The notes under the pieces were generated by a model. It ran no database searches and had not been told where the DNA came from. It saw nothing but the letters and a program-made list of their open reading frames with translations. Source: Aphrocallistes beatrix (lineage: Eukaryota; Porifera; Hexactinellida; Sceptrulophora; Aphrocallistidae). From it: a DNA stretch of 64,000 nt. Numbering within the stretch: position 1 is the stretch's first letter; each line of letters opens with the position of its first letter. Both the position numbers and the translations under genes were made by a program. Location: assembly GCA_963281255.1 (NCBI GenBank), contig OY725498.1, positions 3,410,001 to 3,474,000 on the forward strand, written 5' to 3'. This document shows, piece after piece, positions 22,281-32,554 of the stretch.

Positions 22281-23279
22281 TACTCATTTCGGGAGCTTCA
22301 AGTTAATGAATGCTATTTTCACTCTGCTGGATTGATGGAATTTCAGGCAAATCTATAACATATTTTCAGAGCTAGGAGTGTGAACCAGCATTTCTTGTAA
22401 AACATGCTACAACTCTAAAGCGTTTTCCTGTGAGCATCTCGATTTAATTGCTCGTTTCGTTGCTGTCGCCCATGGCAGTATATGTGAAGATCTGAAAGCA
22501 TACTGAAAACCTGGACATTGGAGATCAAATTAACATTGCTTTCACCTGTCCAAGCAATAAGCCCCCCTTCTTCTTGGTTATCTCCCCATTTCAAAATAGC
22601 GATTTTGAGTGGTATTTCAGTCATTTTCAGTTTATAGATCGCTCTCAGATAGGGATTGCCAAAGGAAATAAATGCACCATCCAGGGTAGAAGAGAGTTGA
22701 TCGAAAAAGAATTTAGTATTGCAAGAGGAAAAATCAGTGCAATCAATACTTCGAGTGGTCTCTCCTAAAGTTCAGACATAATCCGATTAGAAGACGATGT
22801 GACCACATCGAGGAAATGAGGAATTTCAATCCATTTGTGCTCAATAAAAGATTGCCAAGGAATTGACAAATAATCCATCGACTTTAATGAATAAACGACG
22901 CTTAGAATGTGTTTTTTAAGTTGTATAATATTGACTGAAAAAAGTAATTATTAATGATCACAAAAGTATTTGCATATTTGTATTTTGTTTGTATTGAACA
23001 TAATTAATTAAGTTATCTATAACTAAACCTTTGTTGTAAACAAAACAAATAATTTATCATATAGATTCGAAAATGATATTCGAACTCTACACCCCGAAAA
23101 CCCATGTCAATCGTTGGAAGCTAGTTTCTATCGTATTTTGTTTACTTTATGTAACATTGTAAACAAAAATATGCAAAAGATTCATCATATTAAACTGAAA
23201 ATGCAATATTCATCTTTATAGGTTATTGCTTTGAAGGATTAATGACAATGACAACCTACAATTGTGTCGTACAATGAAT
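22281..23279. other. No recognised gene
   Basis: A 69-codon minus-strand frame at 22415-22624 lies upstream of the MULE remnant and might be part of the same dead element, but shows no motif. 23050-23210 holds 'ctacaccccgaaaaccc' and 'aatcgttggaagc', copies of the dispersed repeat seen at 19.3 kb. Confidence 0.45.
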
Positions 23280-23520
23280 TCTATTATGAGAGTGAAACCA
23301 TAAGGTTTTGTATTGAAAAGGTGTGAGCAATTGTTTTCCATTTTTTTTGCAGAGGTGTGCAAATTTCGCTTAGATCTTCGAAATTAATCGTTGATTCATC
23401 ATTTGACACCTTCAAAGCAACAATCGTAACTCTACGACTTGCCAATTCTTCAATCAATTCAGACAAACAAAAAAGAACAAAAAAATCCTCACTTTTTAAT
23501 ATATAAGATTTCAAAAATGA
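23280..23520. repeat. Inverted copy of the 20.0-kb dispersed repeat
   Basis: Contains 'catttgacacctt', 'gccaattcttcaatcaattc' and 'acaaacaaaaaag', the reverse of 20030-20120. A weaker third copy is at 23755-23840. The minus-strand frame at 23284-23613 is repeat-derived. Confidence 0.6.
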
Positions 23521-24296
23521 AATAAATAATTGAATGGTTATTGGACGAAGAGGACCCCAGCCTATTTTTGCAACAGAGCTAAGATAGGTTTGGCCGGACA
23601 GATGTGCTTTCACCTCTTCGTGGTTGTCCGGATCAACTCCACAATGGTTACCTAACTCTTAAATTCAAAACTAGTAATAATTGTGGAGGCAAAGAAAAAC
23701 ACAAACGAATGTATTTGTTGATTAGATATTAATTTATCATAATCGAAATTTCAAGTTTCTAGCACCTGCCAATTTCTTAAAAATTCAAACAAACAAAAAG
23801 TACACATGAGCTTTAAATATAGGATAATCAGTTTAGGTCTTGTTTCTACTTCTATATAACCAGTTTCGAATCTTAAAATGCTAGACACCTTATGTTGTGA
23901 ATACAGTTCACGGGGTGTATGATTTTAAAAGATAAAATGGGAAAATACTTACCGTAAATAATGCCAGGTTTAGTATTTTATAACTTGTAAAATAAAAAAG
24001 CACTAACTGTTTGCCTCTGTGACGTAAAATTTTTGTCATTTTATAGTTAGCGATCCAATTTTAATCATATTTTAATTAAAAAATATTTGCTCAAGTATAT
24101 GATACCTTATGAATGTTTTGAGGTTACGTGTTATATTAACTAGGTCATGTTTATGTATCTCCTAGACTGTGATTCTGATCAGACTAGATCGAGAAGAGGT
24201 AGATGTATCGATTTGAGGACATTTTCTAATGATTCGAGTGGATTATCCGGACAAACAAATTTTTATCCTTACTATTAAAACTTGATTGATGTGAAT
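23521..24296. other. No gene seen
   Basis: AT-rich. A Helitron-like 5' end (TCCTTACTATTAAAACTTG) lies at 24267-24285, directly before the next MITE fragment. Confidence 0.5.
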
Positions 24297-24640
24297 ATAA
24301 ACACTACCCGGACAAAAGTCGACCACCACGAAATCCCTAAACAAATAGTATTAAATAGGATCTATTCATAACGGGGATATGTACTCAAACAGTAAGAAAT
24401 ATTATATTTTTGATTTCAGATTCGTAAACTACACATCCGAATTACTAATTTTTGAACTTTCAATACAAATACTGATTCTCAAGTAGAAAATTGGTAAAGT
24501 CGCATCAAGTATCAAAGGTATATATTTATAATTTTGGGAGTAAGTAATTGAGTTGAGGATCTCAATCATGAGAACAGTTCGAGTATGTATTAAAGGATTA
24601 CTAGTATAAGAACAGTACTCCCTCTAAAATCCGAAAAACC
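24297..24640. mobile_element. Truncated Tc1-type MITE inside a Helitron-like tail
   Basis: Left terminus CACTACCCGGACAAAAG, then 'gaccaccacgaaatccc' and 'aacaaatagtattaaa', matching the complete 9288-9762 element. The right end is missing. It is preceded by the Helitron-like 5' terminus at 24267. Confidence 0.65.
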
Positions 24641-24699
24641 ATGGTGTACCAATGATCAAAAAATCGTTTGGAATAGTGAATTTATTTCGTTAAAACATT

Positions 24700-24985
24700 A
24701 AAATAACGACTCATCATGAAATTATGACGCATTGTCACCTTTTTTTAGAATCGGAAATTTCAGTTTTTCGACTATAACTAGAAGGCTGAAATTTAATTAT
24801 ATATAGTGTACATTAATATATCATAAATATGATACAACTATCATACAGAGATTATAACTCACCATTCTGTTATGACATCCTCATTACGCATCAAAAATTG
24901 AAATTTGGTGATTTTTCGAGCGATATCAAGTATAACAGTAAGCCAAACGATGAGAGATGTTATCTACCTTATAAATAACAAATAA
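24700..24985 (+). mobile_element. Helitron-like element body fragment
   Basis: From 'cgactcatcatgaaattatg' through 'gaaatttcagtttttcgac' to 'gatgttatctaccttata'. It lacks both termini, and the CRE motif is mutated (TTATGACATCCTC). Confidence 0.65.
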
Positions 24986-25125
24986 GTTGAAAACCGCTGC
25001 TTTAATGATTTATTTAAGACAACGAAGAAAGATTATGAATACAATCCATCTATTCCCTTCCAATGCTGGGAACTGTCACGAAAAAATTGGTCTCGGTCAA
25101 TTTTTTCTTGACATTCAATTGCTTA

Positions 25126-26200
25126 TAGGGTAAGCCAAAAGTTCTGCAACAATAAATTTTACTCCTTTTATTTGACTAAGATAATTTAGTCTAGTTTAGA
25201 AATCACTATTCATTACGCAAAAGATTTTTCATAAAAATTTTGAAATCTTATATACCAAGACACCAATAATCTGATTTCAAATATGTCAAGATCGAAAATA
25301 ACTATTTTCCCCTGATTGAAAATATTTATATCTTCCAATTGTCAGTTATTAATTCAAAATACTATATATGACTATTTCTTTTGTTATATATACCAGTAAT
25401 CATCAATATAGCATTCAAGACTTTTTTTCGTTTGATTTTTATCTTTCTTCTAAACACACAAACATTTACTTAGGGCGGTCAGAAAGTTCTAATCAGTGTT
25501 ATCATATACTCTTATTGTACTTTATTAGATTGATATTGAAGCTTGAATTTACTTCTTAGCACATTCACAAGTTATACCAATTTACAAAATCAAAATCTAG
25601 AGAAAACTCTTTGTATACCACTTCCTATATATTGTGTCGCTTGAGCCACCGTGTAAAATTATGGCCACAAACCACCCGACCTTCCCTCAAGAGTAACGAC
25701 ATTACAAGGGCATTACTAAGCGATACGAATGCTCAAATACAAATCAATCTTAGGAAGTTGATGGGAATGATACTCTCTCAGATTCAAATATCTGATAATG
25801 GAGCCTACTTTTTAGGGAAGGACGAGTGGTGAACGGGTGATCTGTGGCCATAATTTTACACGGTGGCTCAAGCGACACAATATATAGGACGTGATATATA
25901 AAGAGTTTTCTCTAGATTTTGATTCTGTAAATTGGTATCACTTGTGAATGTGTTAAGAAGTAAATTCAAGCTTCAATATCGATCCAATAAGGTACAATAA
26001 GAGTATATGATAGCACTGATTAGAACTTTCTGACCGCCCTAAGTATGATCCACCTTGCCAAATATATTAGGAAAGACAGGCAATTGAATTGCAAAATAAT
26101 CCATATAATTTTCAAGTAAACGAAATGTCAGATGTTAGATTCAATTGTGTAAGTATAATAGATGAAACCAAATTTGTTGCAGAACTTTTTGCTCACCCTG
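25126..26200. mobile_element. Mariner-type element with a nested palindromic MITE
   Basis: Ends TAGGGTAAGCCAAAAGTTC and, inverted, CAGGGTGAGCAAAAAGTTC, followed by TTGCAACAA-type sequence and flanked by TA. The same terminal pattern is at 38249-39142, which retains transposase. Here the interior is replaced by the MITE 25473-26039. Confidence 0.65.
25473..26039. mobile_element. Long-inverted-repeat MITE, 567 bp
   Basis: Arms of about 220 bp: GGGCGGTCAGAAAGTTCTAA on the left, with 'gcttgagccaccgtgtaaaa' at its inner end, and the exact mirror on the right. Flanked by TA (within TTA/TAA). The terminus resembles that of 56157-56900. The inner spacer has a 73-codon frame without a motif. Confidence 0.9.
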
Positions 26201-26825
26201 TACACTAAAGCAATCCATTCTTCATAGGATGTGATGACTTCACAATCACTGTAGGAGGTATCAGGAGGTTACTATATATACTATTTATGGATACAAGTAG
26301 ATGCACTTGTAGTTAGATGGTTACGTACGTAGATAGATAATACTTTAATGGATTACCTGGTTAGTTGAGAACTAATTGTACACAGGGCCCAGACATAATA
26401 TAAAGGCAAACTTAACCAGTTCTGGATGATTTATGGCTATATAGAATGTATCAAACTAATCAAAAGTGCCATGAACTAAAACACAAATTACAAAATATAG
26501 ATCAGCCAAAAATTTGGGAATGTTTAAAATTGTCGATAAAGATCTGATCCAAAAGACAAATTCAAAGATTTTGAATAATATACGTTAGAGAATGAAATTC
26601 TTCATCCACCAATCACAAATCATTTTAAGGCAATTTACTTCCAAAATGATCCCAAAACGACTAGATTATATTCCAAAGTAGGGGGACAAAACATAATATC
26701 GCGTAATGTATGTTTGGATTAATTTTGACATCTCGAAACATTACGAATGTATGCAAACTATGTAGGTCAAAGGTCAGATTCATCACTGCTTAATAATGCA
26801 TAGTCTGTCTGGAGGTATTACTAAA
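26201..26825. other. No gene seen
   Basis: AT-rich DNA between a mariner-type element and the minisatellite. No motif recognised. Confidence 0.5.
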
Positions 26826-27700
26826 TGGCTCCCGCTCTGTCTACTGATGCTATGTATGTCCGGGGCCCAGTTGGACCCCACTCTGTCTACTGACGCTATG
26901 TATGTCTGGGGCCCAGTTGGACCCCACTCTGTCTACTGACACTATGTATGTCTGGGGTCCAGTTGGACCCCACTCTGTCTACTGACGCTATGTATGTCTG
27001 GGGTCCAGTTGGACCCCACTCTGTAAATTTACGCTATGTATGCCTGGGGTCCAGTTGGACCCCACTCTGTTTATTGACGCTATGTATGTCTGGGGCCCAG
27101 TTGGACCCACTCTGTCTACTGACGCTATGTATGTCTGGGTCCAGTTGGACCCCACTCTGTTAATTGACGCTATGTATGTCTGGGGTCCAGTTGGACCCAC
27201 TCTGTCTACTGACGCTATGTATGTCTGGGGTCCAGTTGGACCCCACTCTGTCTACTGACGCTATGTATGTCTGGGGTCCAGTTGGACCCCACTCTGTAAA
27301 TTTACGCTATGTATGCCTGGGGTCCAGTTGGACCCCACTCTGTTTATTGACGCTATGTATGTCTGGGGCCCAGTTGGACCCACTCTGTCTACTGACGCTA
27401 TGTATGTCTGGGGTCCAGTTGGACCCCACTCTGTTAATTGACGCTATGTATGTCTGGGGTCCAGTTGGACCCACTCTGTCTACTGACGCTATGTATGTCT
27501 GGGGTCCAGTTGGACCCCACTCTGTTAATTGACGCTATGTATGTCTGGGGTCCAGTTGGACCCCACTCTGTCTACTGACGCTATGTATGTCTGGGGTCCA
27601 GTTGGACCCCACTCTGTTAATTGACGCTATGTATTCCTGGGGTCCAAATGAACCCCACGCTGTCTAATGACGCCATGCCCAATTATGTTGGGGGTCATGT
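26826..27700. repeat. 46-bp minisatellite, about 18 units
   Basis: Unit: CTGTCTACTGACGCTATGTA then TGTCTGGGGTCCAGTTGGAC and CCCACT, with variants 'gtaaatttacgc', 'gttaattgacgc' and single-base losses. Each unit carries a hairpin, GGGGTCCA-GT-TGGACCCC. Larger blocks of variants repeat (27010-27200 resembles 27270-27460), so the array also grew by multi-unit duplication. The long frames on both strands are repeat artefacts. Confidence 0.95.
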
Positions 27701-27765
27701 GGACCCCAATGTGTCTTTTATGGGTTAATTAAATTATAAAATGTCTGAAGAAAATTTTCTATATA
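27701..27765. other. Minisatellite edge
   Basis: The last degenerate unit fades into AT-rich DNA before a TA-flanked MITE. Confidence 0.4.
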
Positions 27766-27953
27766 CGTGCTTTCGACTCCGCTTAATAAAGCCACATCGG
27801 TCAGACATTTTACACGATTAAGCGGAGAGTCCTATTAACCGAAAATATTTTGTATTGGCTTCTATGCATGAGAACCATCCCGGTCCTGCCAAAGGTGGGC
27901 CGATTAAGCGGTTGACCCGATTAAACAGTGACTATATTAAGCGGAGTCAACTG
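27766..27953. mobile_element. pogo/Tigger-type MITE, 188 bp
   Basis: TA-flanked. GACTCCGCTTAATAAAG on the left mirrors 'atattaagcggagtc' on the right. Internal repeats of 'cgattaagcgg' (four times in both orientations) look like extra transposase-site copies. Confidence 0.75.
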
Positions 27954-28961
27954 TATATAAGATAGCATATAAAAAGCCTCATTAATAAATAATCAAACAT
28001 AAAATATTAAATATAATTGGTAAGAAATGTGATTCACAGTAAAATCAGAATAGAGGTAGTTTACAAGTTGAGTACTTGTAGAAGTGAGATATGATGTAGA
28101 GGCGTAATGTTGCTCCAATTCGTCTTGAATAAGTATCATTATAGCTGTTAGTGGAGTTTTTAGCTAATGGTAAGGAAGAGAATGCATTCAAATGGTTGTA
28201 GATAAAGGAGTGATAGATCATGTAGGATTTATCTATAATTGAAAATACAGTTGTGGGGAAATCACTTCGATTGTCGATGGAGCCGAAAACTTTAACCTTT
28301 TAGTATAAGCTGCATCACTATGAATGTGAAGTTAATACATTTGAATTATCACATGGTGTTCACTATAGTTTTTGAATTTGGACGTTATTTCCCTCTTCTC
28401 GAATTTGAAAGTACGCCGACTTTAGTAAAATTTTCAACTACTATATAGGATTTATATCCAACTAAAATGTGTGAAACACACAAAGATTCGCTCAAAGTAA
28501 TTCATCGAAGTCTGAGGATTCAATAAGCTTTAAAGTACCGTCGAGTTCATGAATGGCAAGTTTTAAATGGTTAAAAACAGAAAAATAGTCTGGAGTTATT
28601 AAGTTTGGTAAATACTTATCAACTTCCTCATGAAGATGGTTTAAACTTGTAAGTGTCATTTCTATAAATTTGTATAGTCGGGAATTATTATCAAATTCTT
28701 TGAAATATAATTAGACGCTAATTGATATGAATCTGTCGATGAAAGATCTAGTTTGTTTAATAATTATTTTAATAAAAAATAAGAAAAGTTTTAAGGCACA
28801 TGAATTATCCATTAGTTTCTTAAGTCGATTAAATTCAGCTTTGAAAGAAGATCTGCAGCTAAAAACAACTAATAAATAACGTATCTAGTGTTTCTTTTTT
28901 GACAGTTATGTACTGAGGACAATAGTACGTCGTTGTCATATTCGTGCTCAGCATCAAATTT
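27954..28961. other. No gene seen
   Basis: AT-rich, no ORF over 60 codons and no repeat that I could match inside the window. If the immunoglobulin gene is continuous, this is intron. Confidence 0.5.
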
Positions 28962-29199
28962 CCGGCAATTTGATATATATATTGACAATATTTTGAGCAA
29001 CAAATTTTGGGCAATCCCTAGCAACAACCTGGAATGTAAAAGTTTCAATCTCCAATTTGGTGTAAACTATATCGAGTGACCACTTGTTTTTCACGGCTAA
29101 GCTTGCTGAGTACGAATTTCTTAATATAAATAGTATAAACATTAGTTTTTAAATATTATGGTTTGCGGCTGGTGATATCTATGTATTTTGTCCCTTCAA
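28962..29199 (-). pseudogene. Decayed immunoglobulin-like exon
   Basis: The minus strand has an acceptor-like TTATATTTCATAG before 29199 and a second at 29106. The frame to 28962 ends VNIYIKLP. This aligns with the end of the intact exon at 50429-50791 (ISVYLQLP) over about 25 residues. The second-disulphide Cys is replaced, a stop follows the first-acceptor frame (SRKP*), and the donor GT is absent (sequence continues AAATTTG). I read it as a broken relative of the intact exons, in the same orientation and the same phase-1 register at the 29105 boundary. An unrelated open stretch cannot be excluded. Confidence 0.45.
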
Positions 29200-29258
29200 C
29201 TCCTATGAAATATAAGAATTTAGGTGGCATAGATGGATAAATAGATGGATTGATATGT

Positions 29259-29488
29259 TCACATTTCATTTTCAGCTTCGGTTTCATCATCCGACGCAAT
29301 TCTTTCTTTCATATTGCCACAGTTGTCATTTTGGCATCGTCCGCATGCTTGGGAGCCGTTGAGTGCTTGTTTTCTGCAGCTACATCTGAGACTACTATAG
29401 CCTGTGGAACAGTTACAGTGGATCATTTTCAGGAGTGCTTCAGGTGCAGGGTACTTTCCAACATAACTGGGATTAGGCTGCTATCTTG
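29259..29488 (-). pseudogene. CXC-type Cys-rich tail of a mobile-element-linked protein
   Basis: The minus frame runs from just after a TAG near 29488 to a TGA at 29259. It reads PSYVGKYPAPEALLKMIHC, then CNCSTGYSSLRCSCRK, then ACGRCQNDNCGN and an acidic end (DDETEAENEM). This Cys-rich tail is common at the C-terminus of PIN-like proteins that spread with invertebrate repeats. It lies head to head with the PIN-like piece on the plus strand, so the gene has been broken and one part inverted. Confidence 0.65.
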
Positions 29489-29900
29489 GCAGTTCCATTC
29501 CTATTCGGTGGCCTCCATACCATCAGCCATGCCCATCCACAACATCACCTGGAAATAGCACCCTCAGAGAGTGAAATTTCGTGGGAAGGCTTTAGTAATA
29601 GGGAGGATTCCATTACCAATCAAGCCAACAAACCAGCCCTCATCTGTCTCATTTCTGAACTTATGATAGAAAGAGGGTGCCATGTAATACAGGCTGAGGA
29701 GGATGCTGATGTTGACATTGTGAAGGCAGCAGTATCAATGGCATCCTTCAAAACAGGCAACTCTCATAGGCTAGGATATGGATCTATTGGTTCTGTTGCT
29801 GCACTACACTCCTAACAACAATGCAAAGATATACTTATCCTCGAATAAAGGGAAACCAACCGTAGCGTATGACATCAAGGTGATAATGCAGGTGCTTGTA
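29486..29900 (+). pseudogene. PIN/FEN-like domain fragment of a mobile-element-linked protein
   Basis: The frame from 29486 has ANKPALICLISELMIERGC, then HVIQAEEDADVDIVKAAVSM, a nuclease-like DAD signature. After about 29755 the frame shifts. The next frame reads ATLIG, stop, DMDLLVLLLHYTP and IYLSSNKGKP, the usual continuation with a second acidic motif, and ends at a TAG near 29900. One frameshift and one nonsense change make it inert. I recognise the family by pattern, not by name. Multi-copy genes of this type occur in many invertebrates. Confidence 0.65.
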
Positions 29901-29936
29901 TAGTTTCGAATATATCATATTTGTGAAGCAGCTACT

Positions 29937-30568
29937 TGTATAATTATTGCACTGAAAAATTTTGTCAATTGACTGCCAAATTATCACAAAATTTGTGAAA
30001 TCACTAACAAAAATTTCTACAAAATTTTTGAAACGTCTAACAAATTAGTGAAAGGTCTAACAAAATTTTGACTTACGGTTAATAGAAGGGGATCCACAGA
30101 AAATAGGTATAATTGCTAAAGAGGTCGACATCCAAAAAGGGTTGAAAACCTCTGATCTAAGGTATGTAAAAAGAACTCTTAAATTGCCTTAAGAGCTACA
30201 GAATTGGGCTTGAAACATATTGAATTCCATACTTACCAATCTCAGCAGACAAAGAAATTGAATCTAACTAAAAAATAATGTGAGTAAAACAAATTAATCC
30301 TATCCATTGTATTAACCTTTTTATTAATTTTGATAATCTTTTCACTAATTTCGTTAGATTTCCACAAATTTGGAGAGTTTTCATTAATTTTTGTGGTCTT
30401 TCACAAATTTTGTTAAATTATTCATTAATTTAGTTCGTCTTTCGAAAATTTTGATAGATATTTCACTCATTTTTGTAGACGTGATTTGTCAGTGATTTCA
30501 CAATTTTGGTTATAGTTGGTTATACAAATTTTTGAATAAATTTTACTAATTTGTTAGTGCAATAATTA
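29937..30568. mobile_element. Probable fold-back MITE with degenerate internal repeats
   Basis: Ends AATTATTGCACTGAAAAATT and 'tttgttagtgcaataatt' are inverted. Between them are many variants of 'acaaaattttgtgaaa' in one orientation (29950-30075) and its complement (30330-30540). Confidence 0.55.
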
Positions 30569-30937
30569 AGCACCATTTTGAAAGGTCACTTTTAAAATCC
30601 AAGGTCAGTCTTTAAAAGCAAGAGTATATTTTTAAAATTCCTCAGAATTTGAGAAAATATACACATATATTTATAGTGTGCTTCCTATACTACTAAATAG
30701 GATTTATGATACTGTATAATATATGTACATAAAATACGTATGTAGTAGCTCAAAGGTAAAACATGAGTATTGGTGCAGAACAGCAGACCGACAATTCAAT
30801 CAATTCGTCTCAATTGCAAACCTTCAAATTTGATCAATTGCAACGCCCTCGTAGCAAGTCATCATCATCTTGTAGTGTTTTACGATTTGAGGATTTGTGG
30901 CACATCATAAACAAATATTCATTTTAATAGTGTCAGC
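30569..30937. other. No gene seen
   Basis: AT-rich spacer before the long palindrome. No motif recognised. Confidence 0.5.
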
Positions 30938-32462
30938 CATAGCCTACTGTATATAAGGCCTCAGAGTAACTTGACTAGGGATGCGGTAGAATATGGTTGA
31001 GCTAATACATGAGCGGCCTTAAATCATTAACAAAGCACAATAGAGCTTAGGAATGTACGTAGTACAAGCATATATAAATATGGCGTCAAAGTACCCATAT
31101 CCGTTTTTAAAATTTATATTAGTCACCATATGGTTGCGGAATAGATTATAGTTGTGTCAATTTGGTGATTTTCAGAAGTCGTTTAAGGGCACTTTTAAGT
31201 GTTTTTATTATAAAATTTTCCGCATAGAACTGAGATGTGAATGGGTTGATACGAAAATTTCAAATTTTTTCATGGAATGTTGTTACATTCCAGTGTTGAT
31301 ATGGAAACGTGTTTTGGTCAGTTAGGGTTATATCTTGAAAACCGCGATAGCTAGACATTCAAATGTAATTGATAGCGAATATACTACTTCCTATTAAGCA
31401 ATGATATAAGTTCGACGTCTAAATTCAATGGTTTATGAGATCACTAATCACCAAGTGTGACAAATATGACAAATTGTTTAATAACTTGTAAACCATTGAA
31501 TTTAGACAAAAATATTATACTATCACTTAATAGAAAATAGTCTATTTGCTATCGAATGGAATTACATTTGAATGTCTAGCTATCGCGGTTTTCAAGATAT
31601 AACTCCAACTGACCAAAACACATTTCCATAGCAACACTGGAATGTAGCAACATCCCATGAAAAATTTCCAATTTTTTAACCCATTCACATCTCAGTTCTA
31701 TGGGGAAATTTTATGATAAAAACACTTAAAAGTGCCCTTAAACGACCTCAGAAAATCACAAAATTTGACACAACTATAATCTATTGCGCAACCATATGGT
31801 GACTAATATAAATTTTAACAACGGATATGGGTACTTTGACACCATATTTATACTATATGCTGGTAATACATTCCTAAGCTCTATTGTGCTTTGTTAATGA
31901 TTTAAGGCCGCTCATGTATTAGTTCAACTATCTTCTACCGCAGAGGTTCTTAACCTGGGGGGCATCATGATCATTTCAGGGGGGCGTGTCATTTGATTTC
32001 GTATTTAGCATTTTGATTTTTTAAAGTGTATAAATCATTAAATTTTTGACATGGCTAGTACTTACATTTGAAGCTTGTGCCTCGAATATCATCCATAATG
32101 TGAATTTAGAATCTGATTTTAAAAGGGACAAATAACCACCTCGTTATAACCCACTTGGTTATAATGGGACTTCAGTGTGTATGTATATATCCTATAGACA
32201 ATGTATACCTCCCTAACCGGTATTTACAACCCTCCACTAATTCAATAATACTTTACCCAATCAATTAATCAATTACTCAATTAATCAAAATAATTAAAAT
32301 ATGTATATTTAACAAATAGATTTCAAAGTCAAGGGGGCATAATGATTTAATGGTTATAAAAGGGGGGCTAAGGACAAAAAGGTTAAGAACCCCTGTTCTA
32401 TCGCATCCCTAGTCCCAAATCCGCAAGTTACTGTGAGGCCTTATATACAGTAGGCTATGGTA
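30938..32462. repeat. Long-palindrome family copy B, most complete
   Basis: Starts CCATAGCCTACTGTATATAA and ends with its mirror near 32462 (CAGTAGGCTATGG). Arms of about 530 bp meet at a centre near 31465. A hAT MITE (31941-32395) breaks the right arm. The arms match the sets at 433-1218, 36509-37576, 42690-43452 and 47159-48125. No transposase is seen. Flanks GTCAG and TACAG may be remnants of a 5-bp duplication. Confidence 0.85.
31941..32395. mobile_element. hAT (Charlie-like) MITE, inverted copy
   Basis: Flanked by TTCTACCG (31933-31940) and TTCTATCG (32396-32403), an 8-bp duplication with one difference. Ends CAGAGGTTCTTAACCTGG and GGTTAAGAACCCCTG. It is the reverse of 10658-11114 over its whole length. 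Confidence 0.9.
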
Positions 32463-32554
32463 CAGCATATACATTGTATTGGATATTAAATCCGATTAAC
32501 TATTATTAAAGAAAAAATTTAAAATATTAAGATTCTCAAGGGATTTTGAATATA

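Noticed and set aside
26948..27532. Long overlapping open frames on both strands at the 27-kb array
   Set aside because: They follow the 46-bp repeat in all frames, and the peptide is a translation of the repeat unit with no start or domain evidence.
26826..27700. Regular repeats with spacers, resembling a CRISPR array
   Set aside because: The spacer parts are themselves repeated and the DNA is eukaryotic, so it is a minisatellite.
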